The translations under genes and the position numbers were made by a program. Of a DNA stretch of 20,352 bases, positions 1-9,080 are shown piece by piece (positions within the stretch are counted from its first letter, which is position 1; each line of letters begins with the position of its first letter). Source of the DNA: Larix sibirica (Eukaryota > Streptophyta > Pinopsida > Pinales > Pinaceae); the NCBI GenBank assembly GCA_004151065.3, contig NWUY0304441519.1:1-20352 (forward strand), written 5' to 3'. The notes under the pieces are model-generated. The model had not been told where the DNA came from. It was given only the letters and a program-made list of their open reading frames with translations, and made no database searches.

Positions 1-19
1 CTGAGGTACGAGGGTGAGG
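1..19 (-). repeat. 19-bp inverted-repeat partner of 18511-18529
   Basis: Positions 1-19 (CTGAGGTACGAGGGTGAGG) are the exact reverse complement of 18511-18529. The right-hand partner lies at the end of an A-module repeat and carries the TACCTC signature of the local dispersed repeat family. The left partner is cut by the window edge, so a longer repeat may continue outside. I see this directly; that it belongs to the same family is inference. Confidence 0.7.
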
Positions 20-230
20 TTTCACTTTGCAATTAAAAGGGGTTATCCTTAGCATCCCCCCCATTACCATAACAAAAAATAAGTTGAACGAATCCATCCA
101 TATTTTGACTCGCATTGATACGTCCATTGTGCTGCGGAGGTTGTATCCTCGTTTCATAGGGGTGATGATATCCTATTATAGCATCCCCATACATATAAAT
201 AAACAACCTGAATATCTATGATTTTTTCTC

Positions 231-264
231 GTTTGGTTGGTCTAGTCAGATTTCAAAACTTTCA
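231..264 (+). repeat. D-series dispersed repeat, copy 3 (partial)
   Basis: GTTTGGTTGGTCTAG is followed by AGATTTCAAAACTTTCACTCATTT, split here only by small changes from copy 1 at 519-560, which reads TTTGGTTGGACCAG followed by AGATGAAAACTTCATTGATTT. The similarity is read by eye, is gapped and stops within about 35 bp. Confidence 0.45.
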
Positions 265-518
265 CTCATTTGGTGAGGTGTTAGCACCCACTCCCTCCTA
301 AATAAACAACCAGTGATTAAATAATAAAAATAACGAGATTGCATCTCTACGTTTCAATTGTCCATGCGGACATAAGAGTATGGATCGGCACCCTTTCTCA
401 TAGCTGAATGGTAAGAATAAATATACTAAATTAAGTAGGTGTCTTATTTCATATTTATATACTATGTTATTATTATTAATACGTATTTCCACAAATAAAT
501 CAAAAGTTGAATCCATGT

Positions 519-606
519 TCATTTGGTTGGACCAGAAGATGAAAACTTCATTGATTTATAAATGGTCTCAGGTTCAGTCGGGGCAGATACCCCACCCTGT
601 TTGGTT
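519..606 (+). repeat. D-series dispersed repeat, copy 1
   Basis: This copy starts with TTTGGTTGGACCAGA, contains CTCAGGTTC at 567-575 and ends with CACCCTGTTTGGTT at 593-606. The same three blocks occur in the same order at 1383-1494, offset by about 888-890 bp. The words between are diverged, which indicates an old duplication rather than a recent one. Confidence 0.6.
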
Positions 607-748
607 GTTTACAATATGAAACTGTGATACTCGATCGATACGTGTAACTTTTCGCATTAAGATGTGAATGAATAAGGCCTATGTAAACTATCTGTATTTA
701 TTGGGTCTACCTATTATTCCTAGGCCCTACCTTATCTAGCCTATACCC

Positions 749-763
749 TATATATATATATAT
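749..763. repeat. TA dinucleotide microsatellite
   Basis: A simple TA run about seven units long. A similar run lies at 2585-2601. No functional meaning is claimed. Confidence 0.8.
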
Positions 764-1004
764 TCACATATAGTGCCACAGAGAAGCTATCCATTGCTCT
801 GCCCTCCCGATAGTTTCCCCCTTGACTTATAGGTTGAGCGTTGATGCTGCTCAGTCTCCATATATGAACACATATATACGTTTAACTTGCCCATTTGTTG
901 AGGTAAGATCCTTATTAGCCTATTTATGGGAGTTTATATAGGTTATACTACCTAGATAGTATCAGGATGAAAAACTACCGAGATACCGAGATAACACTAT
1001 GTAG

Positions 1005-1036
1005 TATGAGGTTCCACAACCGCATAGGAGGCACCA
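1005..1036 (+). repeat. E-series direct repeat, copy 1
   Basis: TATGAGGTTCCAC at 1005-1017 is identical to 1550-1562. Both copies continue into a related tail with a shared CATAGG word followed by GGCAC. The offset is 545 bp. Confidence 0.55.
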
Positions 1037-1382
1037 TGAGGTAGGCCCATTTTTGCACTAATAGTAGAGAAGGGCAAATTGAAAGCTCATTTATCCTACC
1101 TTGGGAACTACTTAGTAGGGCTAACCTAAGTATGTTCCCACGTGCTCAGTAAGCCAGGAAGTTTAGTTAGTGAGGTGAGCCCAGTACCATAAGGGTTATA
1201 ATTCCCAAGAGTCCCAAGCGAGGATACTACGAGGTCCCAATTCCCAGGATGAGGTTGAGGTGAGTCAGTCAAGGGTTTCCATTCACTAAGTACCACATTA
1301 CGATATTGCCATGGAGACGTTTCTCACTTGTCTCACATTTTATCTGTTTACTATATGTGTTGACTCCACCATATGTGTGTTG

Positions 1383-1494
1383 TTCAGTTGGTCCAGATAG
1401 GAAGTTCCATGGATAACACCACGTAAGTTTGTACTAATATCCGAAAGTTCCATAGCCTCAGGTTCGCCGGTCGGAACAGGCACCCTGTTTGGTT
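1383..1494 (+). repeat. D-series dispersed repeat, copy 2
   Basis: TTCAGTTGGTCCAGA at 1383-1397, CTCAGGTTC at 1457-1465 and CACCCTGTTTGGTT at 1481-1494 parallel copy 1. The spacer before CTCAGGTTC is about 25 bp longer than in copy 1. No coding potential is evident. Confidence 0.6.
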
Positions 1495-1549
1495 TAATAT
1501 GAGACGACTAACTTATTCTAATTTGATGCTGTTAATCAATGCAACTGCT

Positions 1550-1582
1550 TATGAGGTTCCACTACTACATAGGGGTTGGCAC
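1550..1582 (+). repeat. E-series direct repeat, copy 2
   Basis: This is the second copy of the TATGAGGTTCCAC block, followed by a CATAGG...GGCAC tail, as at 1005-1036. Confidence 0.55.
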
Positions 1583-2084
1583 TATAACCACTATCAGGTG
1601 AGGTGAGTGAGGCCGTGAGTCAGTCATTACGGGAGTCAAATAACTTGAGATAGGCCTGACAACAGGAATGTTAATGTGGCCCGGTAACTTCCAAAATCAA
1701 GAAGGGTTGGTACGATCTCAGTAAGGTATGGTCAGGGCTTATAACGGTTCCAATGAGGTCTGGTAAGTTATGCCATCTCTAGGAGATCGAAGAGCACTTT
1801 ATCTATGTCCCATTTATTAGTAAATATGGGGGGGTGGTTGGAAGTGAGGTGATTCTACGTGTGTTACCTGTTCCCTTTCCCATGTGCCCAGTCAGTGAGT
1901 CAGTGAGTAAAAGGCATTCCCAATAGCACCAAGCCCTGTTTAGACGTTAGCCCCCCCATGAAGATTGATTACTGCCCGAGTCGAAAAGAAGGATTGCTAC
2001 AGCTATATTATATGCCCCACACCCGGCATATCCAGATCGGAAAAGCTTCCAAGTTCGCTTCCAACATATTGAACTAAACATATA

Positions 2085-2240
2085 TAAGTTACTTATTTGG
2101 TGGGGGGGGCGTACCTCGGTCCTCATTAAATGGGTTTTTAATGAAAATGCTATTTTGAGGAGTCCGAGGCACAATCATCGGGCCAGCAAACTTCATTTTC
2201 TTCGCTATAAAACATACGATGGTGGCCCTCGTACCTCGGT
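2085..2240 (+). repeat. B-module dispersed repeat, copy 1
   Basis: The left edge TAAGTTACTTATTTGGT (2085-2101) and the word GCGTACCTCGGTCCTC (2109-2124) are identical to 4818-4834 and 4842-4857. The right edge, TACGATGGTGGCCCTC then TACCTCGGT, matches 4958-4984 with two differences. The interior has diverged. Its middle part (GGGTTTTT...TTTGAGG...GAGGCA...ATCAT...TATAAAAC.ATAC) is also recognisable at 18970-19072. The unit is about 156 bp with no open frame of interest. Two TACCTCGGT words bound the interior. Confidence 0.75.
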
Positions 2241-2911
2241 TGAGTGGCTCCTATCCTCGCCCCTTTTAGAGCTTTTCTCAAGTATAACCGGTATTTCATT
2301 GCCAAGCATTGAGGCCAAACGTGCGTAGTCCTTCCTTATGGACCACCCATAGCCAACCTAGTTAGGTCAACGGACGGATCATTTAGCAGTGTGAGGCGCA
2401 CCAATTTATGGGAAAAGTACCTTATCTGCTTCTAGGTTTATTAACACTCGACAGAGGTCGTGTCTGCTAAGGTGGACCCACAGAGCGAGGTTTACCATAG
2501 CGTGGAGTCTATATCCGGAAAAACATACCTCCAGTGTGTGAGAGAGGTGGGGCGCTTTATTAGTATTTTCCTTCTGGTTTTTCAATATATATATATATAT
2601 AATGCAATCATTACTTGTGCTGTTAGTAGTGAATCAACTAAAGCGAGTGAATGAATGGATTCTTTTTGTTCATAATTTCTATGTCTGGGCTCGGCTCCCG
2701 GTTATTGAAAACAGACTAATTCACAATCTTTTTCTAAATAGAACTCTTTTTTAAGGGAGGACAAGGCATAACGATCATAAGAACAATGAAATGTTTATAG
2801 TTAATGAAATAGGCCCCTTTAAATTATTCGTTTCTATATTAAAACCCGGATGCACCTTTAGCCACTAGTTGACACAGTTTATGCCGTCGATCCCGCTATT
2901 CGATCACTAAA
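2241..2911. other. Intergenic, no gene seen
   Basis: There is no RNA gene or convincing frame. GGCTCCTATCCTCGCC near 2246 resembles GGCTCGTATCCTCGCT near 3926 and, on the other strand, the CGAGGATACTACGAGG word near 1219. ACCGG...CAAGCATTGAGG near 2287-2312 resembles ACCGG...CAGCATTGAGG near 19099-19122. These look like further diverged pieces of the same dispersed family. Confidence 0.45.
2585..2601. repeat. TA dinucleotide microsatellite
   Basis: A simple AT/TA run of about eight units, similar to the run at 749-763. Confidence 0.8.
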
Positions 2912-3043
2912 TCCCGCTACTCAATTCAGGTGTTTATGTTGCTTGTTGATCCCAGGAAGCTTAGTAAATAACTCAATTTTGTAGAGTAGGGCATCAGGAA
3001 TTAATATCTTTGCCTAATAACAACTTCCGGTTAGATACCCATT
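2912..3043 (+). repeat. C-module dispersed repeat, copy 1
   Basis: The sequence aligns by eye with 19225-19323. Shared blocks in order are CCGCTACTC, AGGTG, CTCAATT, TAGAGTAG, a GGAA.T.ATATCTTT-like stretch, TTCC(G/A)GTT and GATA.CC. Substitutions and small gaps separate them. The two copies are about 16.3 kb apart on either side of the nuclear-like segment. Confidence 0.65.
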
Positions 3044-3299
3044 TGAAGTAACACTAATTGTTTACCCCAAACAGGCGATTAAACACGTTTCTCTTTAGAA
3101 AGTTAGGGGTTCCAGATGTATGCCAACAACCTCAAATAGCGATCCAAGAAGAGCCGAAAAAAGAGTTGATGCCGCTAGTAAATGCCTTATTTTCAATGCC
3201 AGGTGGCGATCAGTCATAGCTAGGCTGGTAGTCCCAGCAGTAAGGGAGGGAGGGAGAAGGGTTATGCCCGCCCGGAGAGATCTTGATTTATGGTCTACC
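3044..3299. other. Short open frames without recognisable product
   Basis: A GC-richer stretch carries overlapping frames on both strands (3120-3422 plus, 3095-3319 minus, each 75-100 codons). Neither shows a domain or a plant mitochondrial gene signature. Because both strands stay open together, base composition is the likelier cause. Confidence 0.35.
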
Positions 3300-3358
3300 A
3301 TATTTTGCCCAGGCACCAACCAAGAAGTTGGCTTGGAACAGATTGAACAAAACCTTTA
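3300..3358 (+). repeat. A-module dispersed repeat, copy 1
   Basis: The core is TTGGAACAGATTGAACAAAACC (3333-3354), preceded by GCCCAGGCACCAACC. It matches copy 2 (core 3880-3900) and copy 3 (core 18491-18511) with one to three differences, and all three have a CAGGCA-like word 25-45 bp upstream. Confidence 0.65.
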
Positions 3359-3849
3359 TAACGTCTCACCAGGGCATTACAACAACGTGTTGCTTTTCCA
3401 AGGTGTCTATGTCCAGACCTAAAGTTGCATGTATGCCTCAAGTGTCAAGACCTAAGGTTACAATCTCCAGCCAGTTTCCAGGGTCTATTCAAGAGGCCTA
3501 TAGTGTGGTCCAGCAAACACCATGTGTGGCTCGGTAACATGTTTAGATCATGTTAGATAAGGAATCCCGCATCAGATAAAGGAACTGGATTTTATTCAAT
3601 AAGAACCATGCCTTTTTGAGTAAGTTTCTCTCTTATCCCCGGTAAGGAGCAAGGTGAATGATGAGAGTCTTCTGGAGTTGCATCTCTACGTGAGACTCAC
3701 CCATTTTGTTGAACTTGTAATGTTCCAAAATAACAGTAATGGGGGGGAATGGCATCACATCATAAGAAGAGGAGCATAGATTCTAAATCAATAGAGACTT
3801 GTATATCACTGGACTCGCATCGATAGGTGTCACTTTCTTTATTTTTCAA
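3359..3849. other. Intergenic, no gene seen
   Basis: No gene is visible. TTGCATCTCTACGT at 3678-3691 is an exact 14-bp copy of 339-352, and the inverted word appears in degraded form elsewhere. A seven-G run lies near 3740. Confidence 0.45.
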
Positions 3850-3905
3850 TAGAATCCGCCCAGCCAGGCAATAATTGAGTTGGAACGGATTGACAAAAAC
3901 TCCCC
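3850..3905 (+). repeat. A-module dispersed repeat, copy 2
   Basis: The core TTGGAACGGATTGACAAAAAC (3880-3900) is preceded by GCCCAGCCAGGCAAT. It is followed by a GGCTCGTATCCTCGCT word and a T-run, then by a TTTACCTCGGACC word near 4000 that carries the family's TACCTCGG signature. Confidence 0.65.
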
Positions 3906-4817
3906 CTTCTTTGCTCGGGATAGCGGCTCGTATCCTCGCTACTCGTCATTAGCCCTTTTTTTTTTTATTAATAAAACTTCCCTTTTTTAAGGTCCGATGT
4001 TTACCTCGGACCATGAAACTGGATTTTATCTGTAAAGAAATAGGGCATTTCCTTAAGTTTTTATAGTGGCGGGATGTCATAGCTTCTGCTGATACTAGCG
4101 CATTTCTACGTGTTGCATATCTGCCTTTTACCATATGAACGCGCATAGATACTACGCCCTTGCATAAGAATTTGTAATTGTTGATTGCACCACCTTTGTT
4201 GATTAACCACCTTTAGCCTAACCTTTACCTTTTGTCGCCAGCAGGTACAACAACAGCAGGAAGGAGGGAGGTCCCACCCAGTTGTTTCGAGGCCTTGAGA
4301 GAATAAACTCTAATTCCCTAGGGGCAAGCGTTACCCATTTAAACAAAAAGATAATGAGCTTACAATACGGGCTACATGAACTTTGCCATCGATCTGATCT
4401 CTTAGTTCTTACTCTACTAAAAAGAAATATACATATATGATGTTGCATATAATTTTTTTTTCTAACTGGATTGAGAAAAGGTATCAAGTGCATGATAAGC
4501 TACACCGTCGGGAGCAAGCACCCAAGTCGCCTTGATAGATACCAATGACACAAAACGCTCTAATTTGACATTATTTTGCATATAAATCTTATTTTCAGCG
4601 GGTACATAGCTTAATAGTTAGTCATCGCGGGAACTAAAATGAATTTTTTATTTCTAAACATTGCCATTTCAGGAGCGGAGCCACTTTTCCTTACGAGGGC
4701 AAGGAAGTTTCTCCATTACAGGCAGGATTAATTCATTGGCTGGGATACTTGGCTTGGCTCGGCTTCTCAATCAGAGCAGGCAATAAACTCGCTTAGAAAT
4801 GAATTCACTAAAAATAT
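3906..4817. other. Intergenic, no gene seen
   Basis: The stretch contains a T-run (about 3955-3967) and a T-run near 4451. The minus-strand frame at 4218-4493 (91 codons) and the one at 3949-4146 have no recognisable domain. Nothing resembling a mitochondrial protein gene or tRNA is seen. Confidence 0.45.
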
Positions 4818-4984
4818 TAAGTTACTTATTTGGTAGGGGCGGCGTACCTCGGTCCTCCTCATTAAACAGTCTTGGCTAATAAAATCGCCGCTACTTTGGG
4901 GGCCTAAGAAGGGATTCCTCATAAAACCTCTGAAATAGATTTTCTATCTTATAAACTATACGATGGCGGCCCTCCTACCTCGGT
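4818..4984 (+). repeat. B-module dispersed repeat, copy 2
   Basis: This is the second copy of the unit at 2085-2240. Both edges are nearly identical to copy 1, and the interior is replaced or strongly diverged and about 11 bp longer. Retention of the edges with a diverged centre is the notable feature. Confidence 0.75.
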
Positions 4985-6172
4985 CTTCGCCTTTCGCCCT
5001 CGACCACTAAGGAGCCTGGCCATTGAGAGACCGAAACAACCCGATACCTCCTACCGCTATAGCAACGGCCCGCATAACGACTCTGGAACGACCAACGGTA
5101 ACAAAGGAGCCTGGTTATAATAGCTCTGGTTCATATTGCCCTGGTTACAAGAGAAGGAAGGAGCCCTTTCGGAACAAAAAGGAGGAAAGGAGTCCTGGGC
5201 AAACGTGGAATAACCCTTAAGATTCCCTGGTTGACAGAAAGAGCCTTGCTTCAAAGAAGATTACGGGGAGCCGTGTTCCATACTCTGGGCAGCCTTGGTG
5301 GGGATTACAACTGCAGAAGATGCGTGTGGTAAGGTCTGGAAATAAAGGTGGCCTATTTAAGGGAAAACCTATTTTACATGGACTAAGTAGGTACAAATAT
5401 TATTCTCTTAATTTGTTGAGAATCTTACTCTCCGAACCGGTTATTTGAGTTGAATCCATTCTTCAGTGACCCGAAATCCGCCTTAGAAAGACCGGTTCAA
5501 TTTAATAAATCAGGTTAGTTTCAGTGTTCTTTACTAGAGGTACAAAGAAATCTATACATATTATGCTGGCATAGAGACGTTATACTTGCATAAGATAGTT
5601 CTTAGTGCAGGTGGACTACAGCTTCCACACGGCGGCACTACTGCATATCTCGAAATAAAGATCTCTCTACCGGGGATGGGAAATTCAGTCCTGTATATCC
5701 GGTCACGAGCATGAGCTGTTTATCCATACGGTAAATTAAAGAACAAAAGAAAGGTGTTCTCTATTTGGATTACGAGCATGAGAGCATTGATGGGAAATTG
5801 AGGGGTGGCGTTGCGAGATCATAAAGAGCGCGAGTAGGAGGTAGAATTGATACGATGGATTCGGAAGCATTAAACCTCCCTTGTTCGAAATAATCGAAAC
5901 ACATCAGGATGGTACCAGCCGTACTTAATAATGGAAAGATTTGGCGCCGCTCACTGGATTCTGTGGTTGATAAGATTTGTCGGTTCGGTTCCTTGCCCTC
6001 CCTATGGTCCAGGTGAGCCATCCTTCCTGTTTGGGAGATAAGAAATGGAATAGCTAGTAGCATAAGAACAGATCCGAGTGAGTTTTATGGTGAGTGGACG
6101 GAATCACTCAAGGATTGCTTAAATAAAGTGATATTCACAACTATTCATTTCTTTCTTTAATGAAAAAAAAAT
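4985..6172. other. Intergenic with short open frames, no known gene
   Basis: A Lys/Arg-rich frame at 5023-5220 (65 codons) and its antisense frame at 5057-5254 are both open and have no recognisable product. Around 5111-5152 three loosely tandem CCTGGTTA/CTCTGGTT words recur about every 15 bp. A minus frame at 5770-6063 is listed separately. No rRNA, exon or intron domain was recognised. Confidence 0.45.
5770..6063 (-). other. Unassigned 97-codon open frame downstream of trnfM
   Basis: ATG at 6063 begins a 97-codon frame that lies about 180 bp downstream of trnfM on the same strand, so it could share a transcript with it. The N-terminus (MLLAIPFLISQ) is hydrophobic, and the rest has mixed composition with no domain I recognise. 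I compared it from memory with ccmB, ccmC, ccmFC and matR and saw no match. A frame of this length can arise by chance here. Confidence 0.15.
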
Positions 6173-6227
6173 GATAGGGAGGGTTAATCAGGACTGGGAA
6201 GAAAGGACCTTACTGACCAACCCTATC
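6173..6227 (-). other. Stem-loop just beyond trnfM 3' end
   Basis: GATAGGGAGGGTTAATCAG (6173-6191) pairs with CTGACCAACCCTATC (6213-6227) if a four-base AGGG bulge and two mismatches (G.U pairs on the minus-strand RNA in part) are allowed. The loop is 21 bases. On the minus-strand transcript it begins 17 bases after the mature tRNA 3' end. In plant mitochondria, stem-loops commonly define or protect transcript 3' ends; that role here is inference. Confidence 0.4.
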
Positions 6228-6243
6228 TAGATATCGTTTTGGG

Positions 6244-6317
6244 AGGCGGGGGCAGGATTCGAACCTGCAGTCTTCAGGTCATGGGCCTGACGAGTCGACC
6301 AATTACTCTACCCCGCT
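6244..6317 (-). tRNA. trnfM: Initiator tRNA-fMet (CAU), plant mitochondrial type
   Basis: This is the initiator tRNA that starts mitochondrial translation. The 74-nt gene folds as a full cloverleaf. The acceptor is AGCGGGG/CCCCGCC with A1 x C72 unpaired, the unpaired 1-72 position typical of bacterial-type initiators. The D stem is GAGT/ACTC, with GG in the D loop. The anticodon stem is TCAGG/CCTGA with anticodon CAT. The variable region is AGACT, and the T arm is GCAGG-TTCGAAT-CCTGC. The discriminator base is T and CCA is not encoded. It closely resembles the angiosperm mitochondrial trnfM as I remember it, but differs at several sites. The D stem has T13:A22 in place of the G13 I recall. 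Position 33, just before the anticodon, is C instead of the near-universal U. C-to-U editing could restore U33. No other gene lies within several kb. Confidence 0.95.
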
Positions 6318-7610
6318 ATTCTTATGCCATACTAACTAGAGCACGACCAACTGCCAATCGAGCCTATGCCATACTAGACTAGAGGCACTCATCTAGAGCA
6401 CCACCACGTGAAGAGCAAGGTCGAGAGCATGCATGAAAGCAAAGCTAGAAGGAATCCGTTCGCTATATAAGGGTGAGCTTCCGCGCTGCTATTATATATG
6501 TAATTACGCTTTCTCATCTACTGGGATCTCCGCTCTTTTAATCGATCGGACCCTACCTAATGGCATAATAGCGTATAATATTTTATTCTTCCTTACAAAC
6601 CTAACTGGAAAAGCTATTTTCCTTCTTTTTATTCCTAATCAAACCGGACCGTACCTGACTAGCCCATACCTCACTGGATAAGACCGGTACCAGCAGCACT
6701 GCTAAGACCTGCTAATGAGTGGTGCCCATACCTCACTGAACCAACATTATTCAATCTTGTCTTATATAAGTGAAAACGCGAGAACACTGAAAAAGCGCCC
6801 ACCTCTTTATTTCCTCGTTTCGTTTCCCACACTACTTACTAGGTATGAGTTATGCTTTAACATATATAGACTTCTTCATGCTGTTGTAAACCTTGCTCTC
6901 TCAAGAAACCTTCGCGGAAAATACCTCTGTGTAAATATCCTGCAGCTAAAGAACCTGAAAAGCCTAAAATAACCCTGCTCTTTCTTTTTTGGTGCACCTC
7001 GAATGTCTAACGGATCTGTCAGTGGACCCGCCTAACCTCAACAACGTTCGCCTTCAAAACTGAACCTCATAATTGTATGTCTATCCTTACTCCCTGTCGG
7101 ATCAGTAGTAACGATGTTCTATAGTGAGTGCAAGAGGTCAGGACATATAAAGTAACCATGTTCCATGTCTCATTAAGTGACAGGTGGCGGTAGGCCAGCG
7201 GTAGCACTCATACAAGCTCCCTGGGTCAAGCAGGAAATAAGTGAACCAACCTCTTAATGCGAAGCCTTTGGGGGCAGGGCGCTGGTGATAAACCACGCAC
7301 CATCAAATAAGTATCAAGCTATCAAGTGTATTTCTTAATTTACCACGTTCTATAATTCATGCTGATGTGTAACGCCCACTGACTAACCCCACACCCTGCG
7401 TCCAAATGCAAAGGGGTCATATCCTGTGGTCCGGTCGAGGATATAAGTGGATAAAGCGATAGGCAGTAAGTGTAAAAAGAAATGCTTCTGTCCAATAATC
7501 CTAAGTAGGCGGTACCAGATTCAAGGCGTTCTTGCTTCAAATTCCTAACCCGCCCGGCGGCACTCTATCCAACCACCTAAAGGGGCGGGGTAAAAAGCAA
7601 TAGTCCAGTT
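6318..7610. other. Intergenic with short direct repeats, no known gene
   Basis: TATGCCATACTA recurs at 6323 and 6365, both followed by CTAGAG-containing sequence (42-bp offset). CCCATACCTCACTG recurs near 6663 and 6724. Frames at 6433-6681 and 6715-6972 (82-85 codons, plus) contain some hydrophobic stretches but no known domain. Nothing else is recognised up to 7610. Confidence 0.45.
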
Positions 7611-8123
7611 TCACAGGTTTAAGGGGAAATAGCATAAAGCAGTCAAAACGTAAGTCAGTTGAAAAGATAATGGATTAATTTGTAATGTAAAAAAAGTATA
7701 ACGTAGTGCCTTGAACTGCCGTCGAGTCTTTTTTATATCGGTCTGTTCAAAGTGAAACAATTCTAAGGGACCATGAAGGCGATCGACCAACAGGGATAGG
7801 GGATGTAGACACGAAGTCCGACTAAAGAAGGAGTAGGGCCGCCATCGAATTTCCCACTTCAAGTAAGGAAGGTCAGGTGTGCAGGTGTAGTGTGATCTCC
7901 TCAGAGATAAAAAGAAACACAGGTCTAATTTTAGAGAGGCGGACATGTTAACGGGAAGGCAGGCTTTGATTGCTCCATATGTGCAATCTGAATAAAATGT
8001 GAATACTTTATCAAAAGGTTTATGTGCACCACTTGGTTCGGAGCAGGCAAGAGTTTGGGTGTGGTCAGATTGACTAAAACTCAAACATAGAAGGTTCAAA
8101 TAAGCTATTTGTTCACAACACAT
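7611..8123 (-). other. Unassigned 170-codon open frame
   Basis: This is one of the longest uninterrupted frames in the window, starting at ATG 8123. The translation is Cys-, Leu- and aromatic-rich with no transmembrane array, repeat or motif I can assign. I recognise no standard plant mitochondrial protein. Given the length of DNA scanned on six frames, one frame of this size is not surprising by chance. A lineage-specific mitochondrial ORF remains possible, and transcript data would decide. Confidence 0.15.
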
Positions 8124-9080
8124 TAAACCAATTCAAAGAAATAAACCAGCCGTTCACCACTACTCACTGACGAATCCGTTCGACGAATCAATGTTAAAGA
8201 AAGCCGTTCACAGCCTGCACAGAAGCTATAAATAAACTGGCTGTCCCAAGGCATGCATCCATAGGGGTGAGGGTACGAACCAAAGGGAGAGGCATTTATT
8301 TATTTGATTTACTGAATTGAGAGATACTTAATGGCTGATGATAGGAAGGAGTAGGAGGAAAAATGCGTGCGTGGATGATTGATCTTCCACATGCGTGCAT
8401 GGAAGACAACAGGTTGGAGAGGCATTGAGTGAACTTATTGGATTGGATTTTCACTAATGAGGATGATTGAGAGAAAGAAAGGGAAAGGAATCCGATCCAG
8501 GGAGGGCGACGAAACACTATGTAGGTATGCTTCCCAAGCTTCCCCGCTGTCCCATCAATGCCCTCGCTTCCAATACATATGGAATTTCCATGATGTGGCC
8601 TAGCCCGGCCATGCGGACTTGCTTTTGCTTTCTACCCATGAAGTCTCCTATCTCTCCAGGCCAAATTGGAGTAGGGATGCATATATACCTGATAGCATAT
8701 AAAAAGCCGAATTGATGGGCAGGGTATTGGAATTTACGAGTTAGTTAGTCCGCACTCTCACTGCACTCCGTAAACCCGCTCTCCCGAGTCCGGTCGATCT
8801 CCTCTTTGATTTATATCTTTAAGCGAAGCGAGCACAGACCCCCCAAACTCCCTATCTTACTTACTTAAGAGCGCATGAATGCCTGCCTACCCTCTCCTAT
8901 ATTATTAATAGCGCAGCCCTCCACTTCCTATCCTCTTCCTATCTTGAGAGTGTGGCAGTCGGTCGACTTCTCTATTATATAGGATGATAGGCACATTAAT
9001 AGTCACACCCGATTAGTCATATTACGCAGTCATATAACGTATATAACCAAAGTTAGATGGAGACATGGACTCACATGCAT
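8124..9080. other. Intergenic, no gene seen
   Basis: Short direct repeats occur: GACGAATC at 8169 and 8182, and AGCCGTTCAC at 8150 and 8202. A compact hairpin at 8383-8406 is listed separately. Frames at 8296-8517 (minus) and 8467-8715 (plus) are 73-82 codons and unassigned. Confidence 0.4.
8383..8406. repeat. Compact inverted repeat (hairpin)
   Basis: TCTTCC (8383-8388) pairs with GGAAGA (8401-8406), and inside them ATGC pairs with GCAT across a two-base GT loop. The only defect is a two-base AC bulge. The word ATGCGTGC is also directly repeated at 8363. No gene is adjacent. Confidence 0.4.

Larger units (their letters stand above)
20..2084. other. Intergenic mitochondrial-type DNA, no gene seen
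   Basis: No reading frame longer than about 75 codons and no RNA gene is visible. The stretch is made of diverged short direct repeats (described separately), a TA microsatellite, many GGTGAGG/GTGAGTCAG words between about 1140 and 1910, and G-runs such as that near 1829. The tandem octamer GTCAGTGA is doubled at 1891-1908. The composition is G-rich on the + strand, opposite to the C-rich strand bias in the right half of the window. Confidence 0.6.

Noticed and set aside
3095-3422. Overlapping frames of 75-100 codons on both strands as genes
   Set aside because: Both strands open at once, no domain, and the end overlaps an A-module repeat.
5260-5340. Group II intron border or domain V (GAGCCGTG...; GTGCG-like word)
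   Set aside because: The conserved AGC/GTT catalytic pairing of domain V could not be formed and no exon lies nearby.
6318-6326. CATAAGAAT directly upstream of trnfM as a CRTA-type plant mitochondrial promoter
   Set aside because: The word resembles the CATAAGAGA core but abuts the mature 5' end, and similar AT-rich words are common by chance.
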